Source: Candidatus Omnitrophota bacterium (GTDB taxonomy: Bacteria > Omnitrophota > Koll11 > Tantalellales > Tantalellaceae). Taken from it: a stretch of DNA of 17,390 bases. The position numbers were made by a program, and so were the translations under genes. The notes beneath the pieces were generated by a model. The model was not told the DNA's origin. It saw nothing but the letters and a program-made list of their open reading frames with translations, and did no database searches. Of the stretch, positions 8,185 to 15,288 are shown in pieces. How positions within the stretch are numbered: the stretch's first letter is position 1; every line of letters starts with the position of its first letter. The stretch is taken from positions 1-17,390 of the forward strand of contig JADGBB010000030.1 in assembly GCA_015231715.1 (NCBI GenBank). Reading direction: 5' to 3'.

Positions 8185-8218
8185 GAATGTTGAACAAATA
8201 AAGGGGTGAGTGGTACAT

Positions 8219-8713
8219 ATGAGAAAAAAAATAATTTGTTTAGCAGGTATATTTATACTTGTTTGTATGGTATCGGTAAGTTTTGCTTCAGCTGAAAAGT
8301 TAGGGTCTATAGATATACGAAGAGCTTTTTATGAATATGAAAAAAGTAAAGAGTTTGATGCTAACCTTACAAAACTCACCGAAGAAAGAGGCCAGGCTGA
8401 AAACGAGATGGTTAAGGAAATAACAAAAATGAGAGAGGAACTGGATATTTTAAGTGATGCCGCAAAAGCAGGCAAACAAAAACAAATAGATTCAATGATT
8501 GCAAAGCTTAATGATTATCGCAAAGAAACAAAACAGGAAATACTTGATAAAAGAAATGAGATGTTTAAAGAAGTTATAGATGACATACAGGGCGTTGTTA
8601 ATACAGTGGGTGAAGCCGACGGCTATGATTTTATTATGGATTCAAGATATATTATGTTCGCTAAAAAAGGATCTGATATTACAGATAAAGTTTTAGAGCA
8701 GCTCAATAAGTAA
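8219..8713 (+). CDS. skp: OmpH/Skp-family periplasmic chaperone
   Basis: Skp-family proteins hold unfolded outer-membrane proteins in the periplasm on their way to the Bam complex. A signal peptide (positive MRKK, hydrophobic core, likely cleavage after FASA) is followed by KLGSIDIRRAF, the usual first strand. A long charged coiled coil forms the tentacles, and the end has GYDFIMDSRYIMFAKKGSDIT. The 164-residue length fits. An in-frame GTG at 8210 lies inside the GGGGTGAG Shine-Dalgarno sequence, so the ATG at 8219, 10 or so bases downstream, is the better start. It follows bamA and is the last gene before a terminator. lpxD, the frequent next gene, is missing. Confidence 0.9.
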   Translation: MRKKIICLAGIFILVCMVSVSFASAEKLGSIDIRRAFYEYEKSKEFDANLTKLTEERGQAENEMVKEITKMREELDILSDAAKAGKQKQIDSMIAKLNDYRKETKQEILDKRNEMFKEVIDDIQGVVNTVGEADGYDFIMDSRYIMFAKKGSDITDKVLEQLNK

Positions 8714-8732
8714 TGAATACTTTTTTTAAAAG

Positions 8733-8775
8733 AAAGGGTCTGATACAATGATTAAAGTTGTGTCAGGCCCTTTTT
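8733..8775 (+). terminator. Strong intrinsic terminator between skp and lpxC
   Basis: The arms at 8733-8748 and 8758-8773 pair over 16 positions, including two G-U wobbles, around a 9-base loop. The lower stem is GGG/CCC and the downstream side runs into five Ts. This is a textbook rho-independent terminator for the glmU-to-skp run. The oddity is its place: the T-tract ends 7 bases before the lpxC ATG and the hairpin covers the region where lpxC's ribosome binding site would be. It may therefore act as an attenuator as well as a gene-end signal. Confidence 0.8.
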
Positions 8776-8782
8776 AGATATT

Positions 8783-9640
8783 ATGAAACAAAGAACAGTT
8801 AAAAACAAAATAAATTTTTCAGGCAAAGGTCTTCAGGAAGGAGAGCATGCCGAAGTTTTTTTAATTCCTCAAAAAGCTGATACAGGGATAATATTTTCAA
8901 GAAGTGATATAGACCCTGAAGCAAAAATCACATTATCGGAGGCTCTTTTTAGCTCATCAGACAGCCAAAGAAGAACAACTCTCAGCATTACAGGGGGAAC
9001 AAGCATACAAACTGTTGAACATCTAATGGCAGCTTTGTGGGCAATGGGAATTGATAATGTTTTAATTGATGTTTTAGGAAAAGAACTTCCGGCATTGGAC
9101 GGAAGCGCAAAAGGATTCTTGGATATTATTAAAAGCGCCGGGATAGAGGAACAACCTTCTGAAAGAAAAGTAATAAAGATAAATGAAGAGATAAAGGCTG
9201 AAGAAAAAGATGCCGTTATTGAAATAGTTCCTTATAATGGATTTAAAGTAAGTTATTCAATTGACTATGATTGTTCGTCTATCGGCAAAGAACAACTAAC
9301 ATTTGTCGTTGATGAACATATTTTTGAGAATGAAATTGCTCCGGCCAGAACTTTTTGTTTAAAAAAAGAAGCGGAACTATTGTTGAAAAGCGGTTATGGA
9401 AAAGGTGCCAATTATCAAAATACATTAGTAATGGATGAAGAAGGACCGATAGGAACGGAACTAAGATTCAAGAACGAACCGATAAGACATAAAATATTGG
9501 ATCTTATAGGAGATCTGTATCTTTTAGGAATAAGGATAGAGGGTGAAGTAAAAGCAAAAAAATCGGGACACAGGCTTAATGGAATACTATTAAAAAAAAT
9601 TTATGAAAAATATGCTTCCGGATTATCGATTAAAAGGTAG
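8783..9640 (+). CDS. lpxC: UDP-3-O-acyl-N-acetylglucosamine deacetylase
   Basis: LpxC is the zinc amidase that commits the cell to lipid A by removing acetate from UDP-3-O-acyl-GlcNAc. The zinc ligands are visible as His80 in VEHLMAA, His236 and Asp240 in RHKILDLIGD. The catalytic Glu79 and His263 (SGHRLNG) are also present, with the TF pair of the active site at 190-191. At 285 residues it is close to the usual length of about 300. The start is fixed by MKQRTVKN, the family N-terminus. No Shine-Dalgarno sequence precedes it, because a terminator hairpin ends within 10 bases of the ATG. Expression must come by read-through, or from a promoter I cannot place. fabZ follows after 28 bases. Confidence 0.96.
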   Translation: MKQRTVKNKINFSGKGLQEGEHAEVFLIPQKADTGIIFSRSDIDPEAKITLSEALFSSSDSQRRTTLSITGGTSIQTVEHLMAALWAMGIDNVLIDVLGKELPALDGSAKGFLDIIKSAGIEEQPSERKVIKINEEIKAEEKDAVIEIVPYNGFKVSYSIDYDCSSIGKEQLTFVVDEHIFENEIAPARTFCLKKEAELLLKSGYGKGANYQNTLVMDEEGPIGTELRFKNEPIRHKILDLIGDLYLLGIRIEGEVKAKKSGHRLNGILLKKIYEKYASGLSIKR

Positions 9641-9668
9641 GCGCAAGCAAAGAAAAGGGGGAAATGAA

Positions 9669-10115
9669 ATGGAAAGCAAAATAATTGATATTAAAGGGAT
9701 AATGGAAAGAATACCTCACAGATATCCTTTTCTTTTGGTGGACAGAGTTTTGGATTACGAAGCAGGTAAGTGGATAAAAGCCATAAAAAATGTAACAATG
9801 AACGAAAACTTTTTCCAGGGGCATTTCCCCGGCGAGCCAATAATGCCGGGAGTGTTAATGATAGAAGCGCTTGCGCAAGCAGGAGGAGTATTAGCTCTGC
9901 TAGATACGGATGCTAAAGACAAATTGGCATTTTTTATGACCATAGATAATGTAAAATTCCGCAAACCCGCAGTCCCGGGCGACCAGCTGATACTTGATGT
10001 TGAAGTTACTAAAGTTGTAAGAGGTAATATTATCAAAACATACGGTAAGGTTACTGTCGACGGTAAAATTATATGTGAAGGCGACCTTATGTTCAGTGTG
10101 TTTGATAAGAAGTAG
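9669..10115 (+). CDS. fabZ: 3-hydroxyacyl-[acyl-carrier-protein] dehydratase FabZ
   Basis: FabZ dehydrates 3-hydroxyacyl-ACP in fatty acid elongation, competing with lipid A acylation for the same hydroxyacyl-ACP pool. The hot-dog fold shows HRYPFLLVDRVL, then the catalytic GHFPGEPIMPGV with His52 and Glu66 in IEALAQAGG. The 148-residue length is normal. The open frame reaches back to 9603 inside lpxC, but the family begins near MESKIIDIKG. AAGGGGG at about 9654-9660 is well spaced for the ATG at 9669. lpxC and fabZ are fused in some bacteria; here they are separate. lpxA, the usual next gene, is absent. Confidence 0.95.
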   Translation: MESKIIDIKGIMERIPHRYPFLLVDRVLDYEAGKWIKAIKNVTMNENFFQGHFPGEPIMPGVLMIEALAQAGGVLALLDTDAKDKLAFFMTIDNVKFRKPAVPGDQLILDVEVTKVVRGNIIKTYGKVTVDGKIICEGDLMFSVFDKK

Positions 10116-10135
10116 AAATTAATTAGGAACTGATT

Positions 10136-10936
10136 ATGAGTAAAATTGGGATAGCCGCGGGCGGAGGTTCACTTCCGGTCGAATGCGCAAAAAAAGCCAA
10201 AGAAAAAGGCTATGAGGTAATAATTATAGCTGTTGAAGGCGAAGCCTCAAAAGAACTGGAGAAGTACGCCGATAAAATTTATTGGATCAAGTTCGGACAA
10301 TTCGCGAAGCTGATTTATTTGATAGTAAAAGAGCGGCTCAACAAACTCATACTTATAGGAAAAATTTCGCGAACTACAATTCATAAGAAAACAAAATACG
10401 ATCCTGCCGGAAATGAACTTTTTAATAAAGCAAAAGACAAAAAAGATTATTCAATTTTAAAACAAGCCACAAAATATTTAGCAAAAGTAGGGACAGAGGT
10501 TATCGACCCATCGGAGTTTTTGTCGCACTTATTAGTATCTAAAGGAAATCTTACAAAAAAATCTTATGAAAAAGAGTTTATGGAGGAAATAGAGTTCGGC
10601 ATAGATGTAGCAAAAAAATCTGCTGCAATGGATATCGGCCAAACTGTTATTGTTAAGGATAAAGCTATAGTAGCTGTAGAAGCCATGGAAGGCACTGACA
10701 ATGTCATTAAGCGAGCATATGAAGTTGCCGGTGAAGGATGCATCATGATAAAAGTAGCAAGGCCCGAGCAAGACATGAGATGGGATGTGCCAACAGTTGG
10801 AATTAAAACAATAGAGCTTTTAAAAGAAAATAAGTTTAAAGCTTTAGCAGTTGAAGCCGGGAAGATGTATGTAATGGATCAATCCGAATTAATTAAGTAT
10901 GCCGAAGAAAATAATATTATCGTGGTTGGTATATGA
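10136..10936 (+). CDS. lpxI: UDP-2,3-diacylglucosamine pyrophosphatase LpxI
   Basis: LpxI hydrolyses UDP-2,3-diacylglucosamine to lipid X and UMP, taking the place of LpxH in many diderms. The product shows the N-terminal IGIAAGGGSLP (4-14) and GKISRT (75-80). The C-terminal domain has VVEAMEGTD-like AVEAMEGTDN (180-189), KVARPEQDMRWDVPTVG (206-222) and LAVEAGK. The QDMRWD segment (Asp213, Asp217) contains the position of the catalytic Asp known from Caulobacter LpxI. At 266 residues the length is normal. AGGAA precedes the ATG. Its stop overlaps the lpxB start by four bases (ATGA), indicating coupled translation of consecutive pathway steps. Confidence 0.93.
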   Translation: MSKIGIAAGGGSLPVECAKKAKEKGYEVIIIAVEGEASKELEKYADKIYWIKFGQFAKLIYLIVKERLNKLILIGKISRTTIHKKTKYDPAGNELFNKAKDKKDYSILKQATKYLAKVGTEVIDPSEFLSHLLVSKGNLTKKSYEKEFMEEIEFGIDVAKKSAAMDIGQTVIVKDKAIVAVEAMEGTDNVIKRAYEVAGEGCIMIKVARPEQDMRWDVPTVGIKTIELLKENKFKALAVEAGKMYVMDQSELIKYAEENNIIVVGI

Positions 10937-12072
10937 AAAATATATTTATCGTTACAGGAGAAGTTTCCGGAGATCAAAGAGGAGCGGAACTTTTTAGAGA
11001 GCTGAAAAAAATCCGTCCGGATTTGAATTGTTTTTGTGTCGGCGGGGACGAGCTGGAACGAGCCGGCGCTGAGCTTATAGAACATATTAAGAATATGTCT
11101 ATAGTCGGTTTATTAGACGTTATTAGAAATCTTGGTAAAATAAAAAAACAATTTCAAAAATGCGAGCAAGAAATAATCAAAAGAAAACCGGATGCGGTTA
11201 TTCTTATTGATTATCCCGGTTTTAATTTAAGGCTCGCGAAGTTTATAAAAAAACAGGGAATACCTGTAATATACTATATTATTCCACAGGTGTGGGCATG
11301 GCATGAATCGAGAGTTGAACAGCTGCGGGAGGATACTGATAAAATAATAGTTCTTTTTGATTTTGAAATAGACTTTCTGAAAAAGCACGGAATAAATGCC
11401 TCGTTTGCCGGCCATCCATTAATAGATAAATTACCCAATGATAATGCAGTTATAGATAAAGATAAAGTTAAAAAGATAGCTCTTCTGCCGGGCTCCAGAA
11501 ATGAAGAAGTAAAAAGATTGTTTCCAGCCATGCTTGAAACCGCCAATGCAATACAGAAAAGATCGCAAGAAAAGATAATATTCGTTATAAATAAAGCCAT
11601 TAACGTTGAGCCGATGCTTTACGAAGACACAATAAAAAAACACAAAAAAAATATAGAATTACAAATAGTATCAGGTGATACTTTAGAAATATTAAAAGAA
11701 TGCAGCTTTGCTATAGTGACTTCCGGAACAGCTACTTTAGAAACAGCATTAATGCAGGTGCCGCATGTGATTGTTTACAAATCATCTTTTTTATTAGGCG
11801 CCGTAGGATATTTTATAGTTAAATCACATGTTAAATATATGGGTATAGCCAATATAATCTTGGGGGAAGAAGTCGCCCCCGAATTTCTTCAGTGGAATAT
11901 TGTCCCTAAAAAAATGGCTGACAAAATATATGAGATCATGTCATCTCCCGAAAAGAATAACTACATAAAAAACAAATACAAAGAACTAAAAAATAAACTA
12001 GGCGAAAAAGGCTCCGCCCAAAGAGCCGCCAAAATCGTTAATGAGTTTCTAGAACAACACGACAAAATATAA
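10933..12072 (+). CDS. lpxB: Lipid A disaccharide synthase
   Basis: LpxB, a GT-B fold glycosyltransferase (family GT19) on the inner face of the inner membrane, joins lipid X to UDP-2,3-diacylglucosamine to give the beta-1,6 disaccharide. Motifs in order are GEVSGDQRGAEL (9-20), NMSIVGLLDV, IDYPGFNLRLA, PQVWAWHESRV, FAGHPLID, LLPGSRNEEV and SGTATLETAL near the C-terminus. At 379 residues it is full length. The ATG overlaps the lpxI TGA, and there is no distinct ribosome binding site, as expected for coupled translation. It is the last + strand gene before the inverted oxidoreductase gene. Confidence 0.95.
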   Translation: MKNIFIVTGEVSGDQRGAELFRELKKIRPDLNCFCVGGDELERAGAELIEHIKNMSIVGLLDVIRNLGKIKKQFQKCEQEIIKRKPDAVILIDYPGFNLRLAKFIKKQGIPVIYYIIPQVWAWHESRVEQLREDTDKIIVLFDFEIDFLKKHGINASFAGHPLIDKLPNDNAVIDKDKVKKIALLPGSRNEEVKRLFPAMLETANAIQKRSQEKIIFVINKAINVEPMLYEDTIKKHKKNIELQIVSGDTLEILKECSFAIVTSGTATLETALMQVPHVIVYKSSFLLGAVGYFIVKSHVKYMGIANIILGEEVAPEFLQWNIVPKKMADKIYEIMSSPEKNNYIKNKYKELKNKLGEKGSAQRAAKIVNEFLEQHDKI

Positions 12073-12112
12073 AAAATTTCATGTTATTTTAACCCGCGTA
12101 CCGAAAATTTTT

Positions 12113-12135
12113 TTAGTAATCGGCTTTATTACTAA
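12113..12135. repeat. Inverted repeat between convergent genes lpxB and the oxidoreductase
   Basis: TTAGTAAT (12113-12120) and ATTACTAA (12128-12135) pair perfectly around a 7-base loop. This lies in the 134-base gap between convergent genes, where a bidirectional terminator is expected. The stem is AT-rich. There is no T-tract after it on the + strand, and on the - strand it is followed by As then Ts, so it is a poor canonical terminator. Nothing else clear is seen in this gap. Confidence 0.3.
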
Positions 12136-12206
12136 CTGCCTCATCCGTACTTTGATAGAATTGTTCATGTATAGTATGACTGTATATTAAATTTTTGGAG
12201 TTGTGG

Positions 12207-13139
12207 TTATATCCACTTATGGATCTGTTCTAGGATCTGCAGGGCTACGTTGAGGGCTTGGCGGCCTTCGATGCCTGATATTAGGGGCTTTTCGCCTGTC
12301 TTGATACAGTTTACGAAAGACTTGAGTTCTACTTTTAAAGCATCTCGCTTCCGAAACTTTATTTTTGTTTTCTCAAGTTCATTTCCTTTTTTGTATAAAA
12401 ATGCTTCCTGATGTTTGTAATCCAAAAGAATGTATGAATGTTCTTGGAAAATTCTAAGATTGCGCACCTCTTCTTGAGTTATCCTGCTGGCTGTGATATC
12501 GGCTATTGCGTTGTTTTGAAAAGTGATCCTCACGTTGGCAACATCTTCATGATCTGATACGGTGCTTTGCCCGAACGCTTCGATATGTTTTACCTTTGAA
12601 TCTATAAGAGAAAGAATAATATCAATATCATGTATCATGAGGTCCAGAACAACCCCGACATCTTTGATTCTTTTCTTTGCGCTGATAGATCCTAGCCTTT
12701 TGCATTCTATGAACCTAGGTGTTGTGAGATAAGGTTCTATCGCGCGTACAGCCGAATTAAATCTTTCAATATGGCCGACCTGAAGTATTAATTTTTTCTT
12801 TTTAGCTAAAGCCACCAGCTCATCCGCTTCCTCAAGTGTTTTAGTCATTGGCTTTTCAATCAGCACATGCTTGCCGGCCAATAAAAAATATTTAGCTACT
12901 TCATAATGGGAAGAGGTAGGAACAACTATGCTTACCGCATCGACCTTATCAACTAAGTCATGATAGTTTGTATAATAGTTGGTATGGAATTTTTTTGCGA
13001 CTTCTTTAGCTGTTTTTTTTCTTATATCACAAACGCCGACTAAATCAATAGAACACCTGCTTTTAAGAGAAGTGTAGATTTTTGCATGAAAAAAACCGAG
13101 ATGACCGGTTCCGATAACTGCTATTCGTAGTTTTGCCAT
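12207..13139 (-). CDS. Gfo/Idh/MocA-family NAD(P)-dependent oxidoreductase, lpx-cluster type
   Basis: The product has an N-terminal Rossmann fold with GTGHLG (10-15), an acidic Asp38 after the second strand, and EKP (95-97), the family Lys motif. Further on are VGHIERFN (121-128) and DLMIHDID (166-173), which holds the usual substrate-side Asp and His. Members with the VGHxERFN and [10 protein letters not shown] style are often found inside lipid A clusters. One characterised relative, GnnA, oxidises UDP-GlcNAc at C3 so that GnnB can aminate it, giving amide-linked lipid A. No GnnB-like aminotransferase is in the window, so this function is a hypothesis. The gene is inverted relative to its neighbours. 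The start has no Shine-Dalgarno sequence but lies 8 bases from a strong -10 element, suggesting a leaderless mRNA. Confidence 0.88.
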   Translation of the reverse strand: MAKLRIAVIGTGHLGFFHAKIYTSLKSRCSIDLVGVCDIRKKTAKEVAKKFHTNYYTNYHDLVDKVDAVSIVVPTSSHYEVAKYFLLAGKHVLIEKPMTKTLEEADELVALAKKKKLILQVGHIERFNSAVRAIEPYLTTPRFIECKRLGSISAKKRIKDVGVVLDLMIHDIDIILSLIDSKVKHIEAFGQSTVSDHEDVANVRITFQNNAIADITASRITQEEVRNLRIFQEHSYILLDYKHQEAFLYKKGNELEKTKIKFRKRDALKVELKSFVNCIKTGEKPLISGIEGRQALNVALQILEQIHKWI

Positions 13140-13147
13140 TGCTTTGG

Positions 13148-13176
13148 ATTATAGCATTTCAAGAGTATGATGTCTA
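13148..13176 (-). promoter_or_regulatory. Sigma70-type promoter of the oxidoreductase gene
   Basis: On the - strand, TAGACA (13176-13171, one mismatch) is followed by a 17-base spacer and a perfect TATAAT (13153-13148) preceded by TGC, an extended -10. The last base of the -10 is separated from the ATG (13139) by 8 bases, so transcription would begin at or within about 4 bases of the start codon. Confidence 0.6.
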
Positions 13177-13235
13177 GTGTCAGAATTTATATATTTTGTT
13201 CAAAACATAGTATTAGCGAACAAGTGAAGCAATGC

Positions 13236-13264
13236 TCGACAACAGACAGGGTATGTGCTAAAAT
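13236..13264 (+). promoter_or_regulatory. Sigma70-type promoter of msbA
   Basis: TCGACA (13236-13241, one mismatch), a 17-base spacer, and TAAAAT (13259-13264, one mismatch) preceded by TGC form an extended -10 promoter. Eight bases separate the -10 from the ATG at 13273, as in the divergent promoter. The GGAGG at 13266-13270 would then lie mostly upstream of the transcription start. If this promoter is used, the GTG at 13255 cannot be the start. Confidence 0.5.
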
Positions 13265-13272
13265 CGGAGGCT

Positions 13273-15102
13273 ATGAAGAATTATGGAAGATTTGTAAAGC
13301 TGATAATCCCGCATTGGTTTTTATTTGTCTGCGGCATAGGAAGTATGCTTTTGACCTCAATTTTTGAGGCATCGCCGCTAGCTCTTGTTATACCTGTGGT
13401 AGAAAAGATCATTTCCGGGAAAGATTTAGCCGTTCCGCAGGGGAAACCTTTGCCGGAATTTGCACAAGCATTGGTTGACAAGGTTAATTCTCTCCCTCCG
13501 ATGATGCTTTTAGAGCTGCTTGTTATTACTCTGATAGTTGTAATTAGCCTTAAGGGTTTTTTTGATTTTTTAATGACATATTTAATGAGTGATGTCAGCC
13601 AGAGAGTTGTTAGAGACATTAAAAATGATATATACAAAAAACTCCTTCATTTATCTATGGATTTTTACAGCCATAACCCTACAGGGATATTAATGAGCCG
13701 AATAACCCATGACTCGGCTGTTATTAGAGATGCAATAAGCACCGGGATTGCTGACACATTTATGATGCCGATCAAAATAATTACTTACTTAGTCACATTG
13801 ATAATGATAAAAGTATATTTCAATATACCGGCCAGGCTAATAATAATTTCACTTGTAGTTTTTCCTTTAGTCCTTTTGCCGGTTGTAAAAGTTGGGAAGA
13901 AACTCCGCAAACTAAGCATGAATACACAGAAAAAAATAGCTGATATAAACAACATGCTGTTGGAAACAATTTCGGGGATCAAGCTTGTTAAAGCGTTTAA
14001 TATGCAGGGCTATGAAGAGAACAAATTTCGTAAACATAATGAAGAATTCTATAAATTAAACATGAAGTCAGTTCATAGAATGAAAATAGTCAGTCCAATA
14101 ACGGAAGTTGTGTCTATTTCCTGTGTGGCAGCCATATTGTGGATCGCGGGAACAAGCATAATATCGGGAGAGCTGGCAGCAGGGCCTTTTATAGCTTTTA
14201 TAGCGGCAGTACTAGCCATGATAAAACCTGTAAAAAAACTTAGTAATGTTTACGGCATAAACCAGCAAGCGCTTGCTGCAGCTGATAGAATTTATGAAAT
14301 ACTAGACACAAAAATTACCGTTAAAGAAAGAGAATCTCCGGAAAGCCTTGATTCTTTTCATGATAAAATTGTTTTCAAAAATGTAAGTTTTGCCTATGAT
14401 AAAGGAAAAGATAAGGTTCTTAAAAACATAGACCTTGAGATAAAAAAAGGCGAGATAATAGCGCTTGTAGGACCATCCGGCGGGGGAAAAACAACACTGG
14501 TTAATTTTATTCCGAGATTTTATGATCCTGATGAAGGTACAGTAGAGATAGACGGTAAAAATGTGAAAGAGTTTTCGTTGAGTTCACTCAGAGAAAATAT
14601 AGGTCTTGTAACACAAGAAACGATACTTTTCAACGATACTTTGAAAGCCAATCTTTGTTACGGCCATGATGATGTGGATGAAAAAAGGTTGGTTGCCGCC
14701 GCAGAAGCCGCGAATGCCCATATGTTCATTAAAGGTTTCCCCGAACAGTATGATACTATCATAGGCGAACGAGGAGTAAGGATCTCGGGAGGTCAAAGGC
14801 AAAGGCTTGCTTTGGCGAGGGCGGTTTATAAGAATCCTCCGATCCTTATACTTGATGAAGCAACATCTCAACTTGATTCCGAAAGCGAAAAGCTTGTTCA
14901 GGAAGCCATAAATAATCTAATGGAAGGACGAACAGTTATAGCCATAGCACACAGGCTAAGCACAATAACACATGCCAACAAGATAGTTGTTGTGGACGAT
15001 GGCATAATAGCTGATTCAGGAACCCATTCAGATCTATTGAAACGAAATAAATTGTATAAACGCTTATACGAACTGCAGTTCCAGGACCAAAAACAGGATT
15101 AA
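13273..15102 (+). CDS. msbA: MsbA-like lipid A/oligosaccharide exporter (ABC half-transporter)
   Basis: This is a type IV ABC exporter with membrane and ATPase domains in one chain, predicted to work as a homodimer in the inner membrane. In this context it likely flips lipid A-core. Hydrophobic segments near residues 12-46, 82-104, 160-182, 186-206, 278-298 and 302-320 give the six transmembrane helices. The ATPase domain shows Walker A GPSGGGKTT (400-408), Gln448 of the Q-loop, signature ISGGQ (504-508), Walker B ILILDEA (524-530) and His560. All catalytic residues are intact. The length of 609 residues is typical. The start is ATG 13273; the in-frame GTG at 13255 is an alternative but lies in the promoter spacer. 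Other lipid or peptide exporters of this family cannot be excluded by sequence alone. Confidence 0.85.
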   Translation: MKNYGRFVKLIIPHWFLFVCGIGSMLLTSIFEASPLALVIPVVEKIISGKDLAVPQGKPLPEFAQALVDKVNSLPPMMLLELLVITLIVVISLKGFFDFLMTYLMSDVSQRVVRDIKNDIYKKLLHLSMDFYSHNPTGILMSRITHDSAVIRDAISTGIADTFMMPIKIITYLVTLIMIKVYFNIPARLIIISLVVFPLVLLPVVKVGKKLRKLSMNTQKKIADINNMLLETISGIKLVKAFNMQGYEENKFRKHNEEFYKLNMKSVHRMKIVSPITEVVSISCVAAILWIAGTSIISGELAAGPFIAFIAAVLAMIKPVKKLSNVYGINQQALAAADRIYEILDTKITVKERESPESLDSFHDKIVFKNVSFAYDKGKDKVLKNIDLEIKKGEIIALVGPSGGGKTTLVNFIPRFYDPDEGTVEIDGKNVKEFSLSSLRENIGLVTQETILFNDTLKANLCYGHDDVDEKRLVAAAEAANAHMFIKGFPEQYDTIIGERGVRISGGQRQRLALARAVYKNPPILILDEATSQLDSESEKLVQEAINNLMEGRTVIAIAHRLSTITHANKIVVVDDGIIADSGTHSDLLKRNKLYKRLYELQFQDQKQD

Positions 15103-15125
15103 TGGGAAAAATATATCCTTAATCC
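15096..15125 (+). repeat. Inverted repeat at the msbA stop
   Basis: GGATTAA (15096-15102, including the TAA stop) and TTAATCC (15119-15125) are exact reverse complements around a 16-base loop. No T-tract follows directly; a run of Ts appears only at 15150-15155. It may help end msbA transcription but is not a convincing terminator. Confidence 0.25.
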
Positions 15126-15157
15126 GGCAAAACACTGATCTAATAACCATTTTTTGC

Positions 15158-15185
15158 TTGCTTTTATAACCATATCTAATATAAT
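15158..15185 (+). promoter_or_regulatory. Candidate promoter of the rpsB-tsf-pyrH operon
   Basis: A perfect TATAAT at 15180-15185 lies 16 bases after TTGCTT (15158-15163), a weak -35. It would begin transcription near 15192 and give a leader of about 97 bases before rpsB. A promoter is expected here because an unrelated gene ends upstream and a ribosomal operon begins, but the -35 match is poor. Confidence 0.4.
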
Positions 15186-15228
15186 ACTCCTTCGGTAAGT
15201 TTTATTAATTTAAACCGTTGGAATTCAG

Positions 15229-15263
15229 CCCGGTATGATGTTCGTTAATTATACCAATGAGGG
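15229..15263 (+). promoter_or_regulatory. Possible leader hairpin upstream of rpsB
   Basis: CCC-GGTAT at 15229-15236 can pair with ATACC (15251-15255) and, across a 5-base bulge, GGG (15261-15263), enclosing a 14-base loop. It ends 15 bases before the rpsB Shine-Dalgarno sequence. S2 represses its own operon through the mRNA leader in E. coli. Whether this structure does the same is a guess from position. Confidence 0.22.
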
Positions 15264-15288
15264 CGAAGCTTCAACAAAGGGAGGAGTA

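Noticed and set aside
9603..9668. fabZ start inside lpxC, or an lpxC-fabZ fusion
   Set aside because: lpxC has its own stop at 9640, and a strong Shine-Dalgarno sequence and the FabZ family N-terminus support 9669.
10231..10246. GGC-GAA-GCC hairpin within lpxI, like the one before rpsF
   Set aside because: It is short, within codons of a conserved gene and not placed at any gene boundary, so it is likely chance.
12152..12188. Promoter-like hexamers on + (TTGATA-17-TATGAC and TTGTTC-16-TATATT) near the 3' end of the oxidoreductase gene
   Set aside because: They point into the antisense of that gene with no + strand gene for about 1 kb; AT-rich DNA makes such matches common. An antisense RNA is possible but unsupported.
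13167..13367. 66-residue + strand open frame upstream of and overlapping msbA
   Set aside because: It overlaps msbA in another frame, covers the promoter region, and shows no ribosome binding site or recognisable domain.
15235..15288. Upstream in-frame start for rpsB
   Set aside because: The extra residues precede the conserved S2 opening, and the best ribosome binding site is just before 15289.
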